The notes under the pieces were generated by a model, which was not told the origin of the DNA, made no database searches, and saw only the letters and a list, made by a program, of their open reading frames with translations. This document shows positions 7,516 through 12,063 of a stretch of 12,063 bases of DNA, piece by piece. Position numbers and translations under genes: made by a program. The DNA is from Alphaproteobacteria bacterium (GTDB lineage: Bacteria; Pseudomonadota; Alphaproteobacteria; Acetobacterales; Acetobacteraceae): contig JAAFHD010000069.1 of the NCBI GenBank assembly GCA_013298245.1, positions 1 through 12,063 on the forward strand, given 5' to 3'. Position 1 is the stretch's first letter; each line of letters begins with the position of its first letter.

Positions 7516-8460
7516 TCATTCGGGCTCGATGCCCGCCATCGCGACGAAGCGCGCCCAGCGTTCGCGTTCGTGGCGGATCAGCGCGGCGGTGGCTTCCAGG
7601 TCCATCGCTTCAGGCGAGAAGCCGAATTCCAGCAGGCGCGCGCGCATCGGGTCACGCGTGATGGCTTCGTTCACCAGCGCGTTCAGACGTTCGGCGACGG
7701 CGCGCGGAATGCCCGCGGGTGCTGCCAGCCCCAGGAAGCCGGAGGTCACGAAATCGGGGAAGAATTCGGCCATCACCGGCAGGTCGGGGAAGCGCTCGAT
7801 GCGGCGCGCGCGGGTCAGGCCGATCGCGCGCACCTGGCCATTGCGCAGATACGCCTCGGCCGCCGCGGCATCGACCGCGATGACGTCGATGCGCCCGGCC
7901 AGAAGGTCCGTGAAGGCGGTGCCGATCGCGCGATACGGCACGCCGGTGATGCGCACGCCTGCCATCACGTTCAGCAGTTCCGATGGCAAGCGCGATGATG
8001 CGTTGAAGTGGCCGAAGAACAGTGCGCCAGGTGCCGCGCGCGCGGCGGCGATCAGGCCGGGCATGTCACGATGCGGGCCATCGGGGCGCACCACGAAATA
8101 GCTGCCGCCATTGCCGAAGGTGCCGACCACGATGAAGTCTCGCGTGGGGTCATAGGGCAGGTTGCGGAACAGCGATGGGTTGGCGGAATGCGTGGTTGTG
8201 GTGGCCAGCAGCAGCGTGTGGCCATCGGGTGCCGCCTGCTTCACCGCCATGCTGCCGATCACGCCATTCGCACCCGCGCGGTTGTCGATGATGACGGGCT
8301 GGCCGGTGCGCGCCTCTATATGCGCACCCACCAGGCGGGCGGTGATGTCGCCCGAACCGCCAGCCGCGAAGGGCACGATGATGCGGATGGCGCGGTCGGG
8401 GAAACCCTGCGCGGCGGCGGGCGCGGCCAGCAGCGACAGCAAGGCGCGACGCGGCAGCAT
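7516..8460 (-). CDS. Bug/TctC-family tripartite tricarboxylate transporter substrate-binding protein (Bug-A), first gene of the minus-strand unit
   Basis: This 314-residue receptor starts the minus-strand gene series. Residues 1-17 form a short signal peptide with LPRRALL and AAA|Q at the cleavage site. Family blocks are FPDRAIRIIVPFAAGGSGD (20-38), GQPVIIDNRAGANG (53-66), AAPDGHTLLL (76-85), LPYDP (101-105), TGVPYRAIG (172-180) and GFLGLAAPAGIP (241-252). The frame is open to 8511, but the start at 8460 is chosen because GGAGGA lies 5 nt upstream and the signal peptide begins there. The short leader and the position next to the divergent region make it the most likely promoter-proximal gene. 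The ligand is unknown. Confidence 0.95.
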   Translation of the reverse strand: MLPRRALLSLLAAPAAAQGFPDRAIRIIVPFAAGGSGDITARLVGAHIEARTGQPVIIDNRAGANGVIGSMAVKQAAPDGHTLLLATTTTHSANPSLFRNLPYDPTRDFIVVGTFGNGGSYFVVRPDGPHRDMPGLIAAARAAPGALFFGHFNASSRLPSELLNVMAGVRITGVPYRAIGTAFTDLLAGRIDVIAVDAAAAEAYLRNGQVRAIGLTRARRIERFPDLPVMAEFFPDFVTSGFLGLAAPAGIPRAVAERLNALVNEAITRDPMRARLLEFGFSPEAMDLEATAALIRHERERWARFVAMAGIEPE

Positions 8461-8580
8461 GGCGTTCCTCCGTGGTGTTCTTCGCGCCAGCATGGGCGCG
8501 CGGGGTGCCACAGTTCAAGCGCGGCTTGACGGCGCGCGGGCGCAGCGTGACGCTGCGCGCAACAAGCACACCAGGACTCC
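8461..8580. promoter_or_regulatory. Divergent intergenic control region between the Bug/hyu genes and the sulfate-exporter genes
   Basis: This 120-bp region is the only one between divergently transcribed genes, so promoters for both directions are expected here. On the minus strand, TTGAAC (8513-8518) and CATGCT (8489-8494) with an 18-nt spacer make a weak promoter candidate. On the plus strand, TTGACG (8526-8531) resembles a -35 box, but no convincing -10 follows. The GGAGGA ribosome-binding site of Bug-A lies at 8466-8471 on the minus strand. The location is sound; the exact boxes are guesses. Confidence 0.4.
8540..8558. repeat. Perfect inverted repeat (8-bp arms, 3-nt centre), operator-like
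   Basis: GCGCAGCG (8540-8547) and CGCTGCGC (8551-8558) are exact reverse complements around TGA. The repeat is in the divergent region, 22 bp before the exporter start and just downstream of the plus-strand -35-like TTGACG. It could be a dimeric repressor or activator site, or a hairpin in the 5' leader. No regulator gene is present in the window to match with it. Confidence 0.45.
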
Positions 8581-9606
8581 ATGGCCGCACCTGCCGCACC
8601 CGCTGCCACCGGCAGTTTCGCTGAACTGCTGAAGACGCTGTGGCCGGGCCTGGCCGTGTGCTTCGGCATCGCCGCCATCGCCATCATCATCCGCAACCTG
8701 ACGGGGTTGGCGGCGCTGAACCCGGTGGTGGTGGCGCTGGTGCTGGGCATTGGCTGGCGCATGGCGTTTGGCGTGTCGGCGGCGGTGAAGCCGGGCGTGT
8801 CATACGCGGTGCGACCGGTGCTGCGCGCGGCGATCGTGCTGCTGGGGTTGCAGGTGACGCTCGGGCAGTTGTGGGCGTTGGGGCCGGGGGCGCTGGTGCT
8901 GGCGGTGGTCGTGGTCGCGGCCACCCTGCCCTTCACCGTGTGGCTGGGTGCGGTGCTCGGCGTGGACAAGCCGCTGTCGCAGTTGATCGGCACGGGCACG
9001 GCCATTTGCGGTGCTTCGGCCATTGTCGCGGCCAACCAGGTGGCGCGCGGCAAGGACGAGGACGTGACTTACGCGCTGGCCGTCATCACGCTGTGCGGCA
9101 CGGCGTCGCTGCTGATTTTTCCGGTGTTGGCGGAACTGATGGGGCTGTCCGCGCGCGCCTATGGGCTGTGGGCGGGGGCTGCCATCCATGAGGTTGTGCA
9201 GGCCGTGGGTGCTGCCGCCGCCGGCGGGCCGGAAGCATCCCAATCCGGCACGGTGATGAAGCTGGCGCGGGTGTTTTTGCTCGCACCCGCGGTGCTGGCG
9301 CTGGGCTGGTGGGTCGCGCGGCAACAGGGCGGTGAGGCGGGTGCGGTGAAGGCGCCGGTGCCTTGGTTCGCCTTTGGTTTTCTGGCGTTGGTGGTGGTGG
9401 GCAGCACGGGTTTTGTGCCCGCTTTCGCCGTCGATGCCAGCCGGTTCCTGGTGCCGTTGATGCTGGCGGCATCAGTCGCGGCACTCGGCGCGCAGACCGA
9501 CCTGAAGGCGCTGCGCGCACGCGGGTTACGACCGCTGGCGCTGGGCGTCGGCAGCACGCTGTTCATCACCGTCCTGGCATTGCTGGGCGTCTTCCTCATC
9601 GCATAA
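8581..9606 (+). CDS. YeiH-family (UPF0324) putative sulfate exporter, inner-membrane protein
   Basis: This polytopic inner-membrane protein belongs to the YeiH/YadS family, which databases often name putative sulfate exporter. The function is assigned by homology and experimental support is thin. Its 341 residues are close to E. coli YeiH. About ten hydrophobic segments run from residue 22 to the C-terminus. Family signatures are RPVLRAAIVLLGLQVTL (78-94), GTGTAICGASAIVA (137-150), the IHEVVQAVGAA block (202-212), KLARVFLLAPAVL (227-239), PWFAFGFL (261-268) and LGAQTDLKALRARGLRPL (302-319). The ATG at 8581 has AGGA about 8 nt upstream. It opens the plus-strand gene set, and the next gene follows after 12 nt. 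Sulfite or sulfonate-derived sulfate export would fit other family contexts, but no sulfonate-degrading gene is visible here. Confidence 0.9.
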   Translation: MAAPAAPAATGSFAELLKTLWPGLAVCFGIAAIAIIIRNLTGLAALNPVVVALVLGIGWRMAFGVSAAVKPGVSYAVRPVLRAAIVLLGLQVTLGQLWALGPGALVLAVVVVAATLPFTVWLGAVLGVDKPLSQLIGTGTAICGASAIVAANQVARGKDEDVTYALAVITLCGTASLLIFPVLAELMGLSARAYGLWAGAAIHEVVQAVGAAAAGGPEASQSGTVMKLARVFLLAPAVLALGWWVARQQGGEAGAVKAPVPWFAFGFLALVVVGSTGFVPAFAVDASRFLVPLMLAASVAALGAQTDLKALRARGLRPLALGVGSTLFITVLALLGVFLIA

Positions 9607-9610
9607 GGAG
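9605..9610 (+). promoter_or_regulatory. Ribosome-binding site overlapping the exporter stop codon
   Basis: AAGGAG overlaps the TAA of the exporter gene and lies 8 nt before the ATG at 9619. It supports that start and co-expression of the two genes. Confidence 0.65.
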
Positions 9611-9618
9611 CCAACACG

Positions 9619-9987
9619 ATGCGTCGTTTCCTGATGTCAGCCGCGCTGGTCGCGGGGATGGCCATGCCGGCCGCGGCCCAGATGGCCGGCACCTATGACC
9701 TGATCGGCACCAGCCCCGATGGCAGCAGCTATCGCGGCACCGTTCAGTTGCAGCAGACCGCGAACCTGCGCGATGGCACGCGCGCCTGGCGGGTCACCTG
9801 GCGCATCGATGGCGAAGTCACTGTCGGCACCGCCATGTCCGTCCAGGATGCCTTCGTCGTCGGCTATATCTCGGACCGCCAGCCCGGTGTTTCCTTGATA
9901 GGCATCAACCGCGACGGCGAGATCGCGGGCGTCTGGATCACCGGCCGCGAAAACCGCTCCGGCACGGAACGCTGGACGCCGCGCTGA
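9619..9987 (+). CDS. Small secreted protein of unknown function
   Basis: I do not recognise a named family with certainty. The product has 122 residues. It opens with a Sec-type signal peptide (MRRF, then a hydrophobic stretch) and a likely AAA|Q cleavage after residue 20, leaving a periplasmic or secreted protein of about 100 residues. The mature part looks beta-rich with repeated glycines: TYDLIGTSPDGSSYRGTV (25-42), WRVTWRIDGEVTVGTAMS (57-74), and a GINRDGEIAGVWI segment (95-107). It has no cysteines and no membrane segment after the signal. The strong ribosome-binding site supports the start. It sits between the exporter (12 nt before) and the DUF2269 gene (6 nt after), so it is probably co-transcribed. 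Confidence 0.8.
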   Translation: MRRFLMSAALVAGMAMPAAAQMAGTYDLIGTSPDGSSYRGTVQLQQTANLRDGTRAWRVTWRIDGEVTVGTAMSVQDAFVVGYISDRQPGVSLIGINRDGEIAGVWITGRENRSGTERWTPR

Positions 9988-9993
9988 CGCGCC

Positions 9994-10452
9994 ATGGACA
10001 GCTACACGCTGGTCAAGACGCTGCACATCATCAGCGCGACCATCGTGTTCGGCACCGGGCTTGGCATCGCGCACGCCATGTGGCGCGCGCATCGCACGGG
10101 CGTGCTGGCGCTGCGCCGCTTTGGTGCTGCGCTGACGGTGCGGTCCGATTTCACCTTCACTTTGCCCGCGGTGATCATCCAGCCGGCGACCGGTTTCTGG
10201 CTGGTCTGGCAGGGCGGGTTTGCGTGGAATGATGCCTGGCTGGTCGGAACATACGCGCTGTATCTGCTGGCGGCGCTGTGCTGGGTGCCGGTGGTCTTCA
10301 TCCAGATCGCGATGCACCGCGAATTGGCGCGCGATGTGCCGGATGATGCGCGGCTGGGCCGGCTGTATCGCTGGTGGTTCGCGCTCGGCTGGCCGGCCTT
10401 TGGCGGGCTGGTCGTGGTGTTCTGGCTGATGGTGGCGAAGCCCTCATGGTGA
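9994..10452 (+). CDS. DUF2269-family integral membrane protein
   Basis: This 152-residue protein is predicted to have four membrane helices (about 7-29, 52-73, 82-106 and 127-147) and matches the DUF2269 pattern. The start MDSYTLVKTLHIISATIVFG places a histidine (H11) at the first helix, as is common in this family. Other histidines at 27, 33 and 108 lie at membrane edges, and a QPATGFWLVW block (63-72) opens the second helical hairpin. The biochemical role of DUF2269 is not established. The gene begins 6 nt after the secreted-protein stop. Its own TGA shares a base with the ATG of the next gene (TGATG), which indicates translational coupling. Fairly sure of the family, unsure of the job. Confidence 0.85.
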   Translation: MDSYTLVKTLHIISATIVFGTGLGIAHAMWRAHRTGVLALRRFGAALTVRSDFTFTLPAVIIQPATGFWLVWQGGFAWNDAWLVGTYALYLLAALCWVPVVFIQIAMHRELARDVPDDARLGRLYRWWFALGWPAFGGLVVVFWLMVAKPSW

Positions 10453-11543
10453 TGCGCGTTCTGGTCATTGGCGGTACCGGCAATTTCGGCGGCACCATCG
10501 TGGATGCGCTGGCGGGCGACCCAGCCTTGCAACTGCTGATCGGCAGTCGTGATGCGGCGCGCGCGCAGGCCCGCGCCGCCCCAGTGCCGGGTGCGGAAGG
10601 CCATGCGATCGACATCACGCAGGACCTGGCCGCAGCCTTCGCGCGCATCCGGCCGGATATGGTGATCCACACCTCCGGCCCCTTCCAGGACCAGGGCTAT
10701 GCGGTGGCCGAAGCGTGCATCGCCGCCGGCGCGCATTACGCGGACCTGGCCGATGCGCGCGGCTTCGTGGCCAGCATCGGCGCGCTGGATGCGGCCGCGC
10801 GCGCGGCGGGCGTGCTGGTGGTGGCGGGTGCCAGTTCGGTGCCGTGTCTGACGGCGGCGGTGATCGACCACTACCGCCCCGGCTTCGCGCGGCTGACGGG
10901 CATCGACTACGGCATCAGCGCCGCGCAACAGACCAATCGCGGGCTGGCCACGACATCGGCCATCCTGAGCTATCTGGGCCGCCCTTTCACCACGTTGCGC
11001 AATGGGCGCGATGCCACCGTGCATGGCTGGCACGGCCTGCATGCGCGGCGCTATCCGGAACTGGGCTGGCGGCTGTTCGGGCATTGCGATGTGCCGGATC
11101 TGGCGCTCTTCCCCGCGCGCTATCCCGAACTGCGCGACATCCGCTTCGCCGCCGGGCACGAGATCAAGCTGTTGCACATGGGCGGCTGGGTCGCCGCCTG
11201 GCTGGTGCGCGCAGGCCTGTTGCGCTCGCTGCAACCATGGTCGCGCTTGATACTGGGCGTGGCGCGCGGATTCGACTGGATGGGGTCGAACCGCAGTGGT
11301 TTCCACATGATTCTGCGCGGCCAGGACGCGGCCGGCGCACCACGCCAACGCATCTTCCAACTCATCGCGCGCTCGGGCCATGGGCCGGCGATTCCCTGCA
11401 TGCCCGCCATCCTGCTGGCGCGGCGCCTCGCACGCGGCCTGGCCACGCGCGGCGCCATGCCATGCCTGGATTTGATCAACCTGGAAGACTACATCGCTGC
11501 CTTGGAAGGGCTCGACATCACCGTGCTGGCTGAGGATGCCTGA
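10452..11543 (+). CDS. Saccharopine-dehydrogenase-like NAD(P)-binding Rossmann protein
   Basis: This 363-residue protein begins with a clear dinucleotide-binding fold: MRVLVIGGTGNFGG (1-14) contains GxxGxxG. The acidic or basic residue following the second strand is in LLIGSRD (28-34). TSGPFQDQG (74-82) and AHYADLADARGF (94-105) are typical of saccharopine dehydrogenase-like reductases, and GASSVPCLTAAVID (126-139) continues the pattern. True lysine-pathway activity is not implied, since many family members act on lipids or unknown substrates. A moderately hydrophobic segment near 243-260 could contact the membrane. The ATG at 10452 is chosen because it overlaps the DUF2269 stop and leads straight into the Rossmann strand. 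An ATG at 10446, two codons upstream, is equally possible. The gene overlaps the next one by 8 nt. Confidence 0.85.
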   Translation: MRVLVIGGTGNFGGTIVDALAGDPALQLLIGSRDAARAQARAAPVPGAEGHAIDITQDLAAAFARIRPDMVIHTSGPFQDQGYAVAEACIAAGAHYADLADARGFVASIGALDAAARAAGVLVVAGASSVPCLTAAVIDHYRPGFARLTGIDYGISAAQQTNRGLATTSAILSYLGRPFTTLRNGRDATVHGWHGLHARRYPELGWRLFGHCDVPDLALFPARYPELRDIRFAAGHEIKLLHMGGWVAAWLVRAGLLRSLQPWSRLILGVARGFDWMGSNRSGFHMILRGQDAAGAPRQRIFQLIARSGHGPAIPCMPAILLARRLARGLATRGAMPCLDLINLEDYIAALEGLDITVLAEDA

Positions 11544-11982
11544 CGTCACGCAACGCGCGCATAGTTACCGCGAAGACCCCGCGGTGCCGGGCTTTGACGA
11601 CACGCGGCCGCTGTTTGTTTTTGATGGCATTTGCGTGCTGTGTTCGACCGGCACGCGCTGGCTGCTGAAGCGCCATGACGCGCTGCTGATCACCACGGTG
11701 CAGCGGCCTTTGGGTGCAGCGCTGTGTGCGCATTACGGCGTGGATCCGGACAAGACATATCTGCTGGTGGTGGGTGGTCGGGCCTATACGGAATCCGCAG
11801 GCTATCTGCGGCTGTGCCGTGAATTGGGCGGCGCCTGGCACCTGCTGCGCGTGGGCGCGCTGCTGCCCGAGCCGCTGCGCGATGTGCTCTACCGTTGGGT
11901 CGCACGCAACCGCTACAAGTGGTTTGGTACAGCGACGCATTGCGAACGCCTGGACCCTGCGCAGCGCGCCCGTGTGCTGTAG
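11536..11982 (+). CDS. DCC-family (DUF393, YuxK-like) putative thiol-disulfide oxidoreductase
   Basis: This 148-residue protein matches the DCC family, named for its conserved Asp and two Cys. FVFDGICVLCSTGTRW (27-42) holds D30, C33 and C36 in a CxxC arrangement. The C-terminal ARNRYKWFGTATHC (123-136) fits the family's usual RNRYxWFG ending and adds a third cysteine (C136). There is no signal peptide, so it is probably cytoplasmic or loosely membrane-associated. Redox activity is inferred from the CxxC; few members have been tested. The ATG at 11536 lies 8 nt inside the preceding gene with no clear ribosome-binding site, so it is probably translated by coupling. It ends only 3 nt before the stop of the convergent Bug gene. 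Confidence 0.9.
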   Translation: MPDVTQRAHSYREDPAVPGFDDTRPLFVFDGICVLCSTGTRWLLKRHDALLITTVQRPLGAALCAHYGVDPDKTYLLVVGGRAYTESAGYLRLCRELGGAWHLLRVGALLPEPLRDVLYRWVARNRYKWFGTATHCERLDPAQRARVL

Positions 11983-11985
11983 AAT

Positions 11986-12063
11986 TCAGCTCTCCAGCCG
12001 CACATTCGCAACCCGCGCCACCTCCGCCCATTTCGCCATCTCGCTGCGGATGAAGGCGCCGAA
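11986..12063 (-). CDS. Bug/TctC-family substrate-binding protein, C-terminal fragment at window edge (Bug-F)
   Basis: Only the last 25 codons and the TGA stop are inside the window. Read on the minus strand they give FGAFIRSEMAKWAEVARVAN followed by VRLES. This fits the Bug C-terminal helix and tail, and compares with FAEFIRAETGVWRGVVQAAN in Bug-C (287-306) of this same window. The gene therefore continues to the right on the minus strand. It converges with the DCC gene across a 3-nt gap, leaving no room for a separate terminator. Confidence 0.8.
   Translation of the reverse strand, partial: FGAFIRSEMAKWAEVARVANVRLES

Noticed and set aside
8540..8558. Palindrome in the divergent region considered as an intrinsic terminator.
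   Set aside because: It lies upstream of genes in both directions and has no following T-run, so a terminator makes no sense there.
8640..9191. Second plus-strand open frame inside the exporter gene.
   Set aside because: It is a glycine- and arginine-rich shifted reading of the YeiH-family gene, whose correct frame shows all family motifs.
10002..11549. Open frame of about 515 codons on the minus strand opposite the DUF2269 and dehydrogenase genes.
   Set aside because: It is low-complexity in composition and has no motif, while the plus-strand frames show clear families and coupled starts.
1..12063. Mobile elements, phage genes, CRISPR repeats and tRNA genes.
   Set aside because: Looked for on both strands; no transposase or integrase motifs, no direct-repeat array, and no tRNA-like cloverleaf were seen.

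Overview
The window is GC-rich (by eye well above 60%), gene-dense DNA from what looks like an alphaproteobacterium. The large set of Bug/TctC-type periplasmic binding proteins, their very short twin-arginine-like signal peptides and the neighbours suggest Acetobacteraceae, Roseomonas-like. That placement is inferred from gene content, not from a marker gene. No RNA genes, transposases, integrases, CRISPR repeats or phage genes were seen. No stretch longer than about 120 bases lacks a gene.

Left part (1-8460, all minus strand). In order of transcription: three Bug/TctC substrate-binding proteins (7516-8460, 6497-7456, 5568-6500), hyuA (3479-5554), hyuB (1785-3482), then two more Bug proteins (833-1780, and 1-770 cut by the window edge). 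Two junctions overlap as ATGA, two have gaps of 4 and 13 nt, and two have gaps of about 60 nt. This fits one polycistronic unit. HyuA/HyuB form an ATP-dependent hydantoinase/5-oxoprolinase-type enzyme that opens cyclic amides. The five binding proteins would capture ligands in the periplasm. No TctA or TctB membrane subunit is present, so they must work with a permease encoded elsewhere or act as sensors.

Centre (8461-8580). A 120-bp divergent intergenic region separates the two gene sets. It holds a perfect 8-bp inverted repeat and is the natural place for shared control.

Right part (8581-11982, plus strand). Five tightly packed genes: a YeiH-family putative sulfate exporter, a small secreted protein of unknown function, a four-helix DUF2269 membrane protein, a saccharopine-dehydrogenase-like Rossmann protein, and a DCC-family (DUF393) CxxC protein. 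The last three are linked by stop/start overlaps and look like a co-translated membrane/redox cassette. Its function is unknown.

Right edge (11986-12063, minus strand). The C-terminal 25 residues of a sixth Bug/TctC protein converge on the DCC gene with a 3-nt gap, so another binding-protein locus begins just outside the window.
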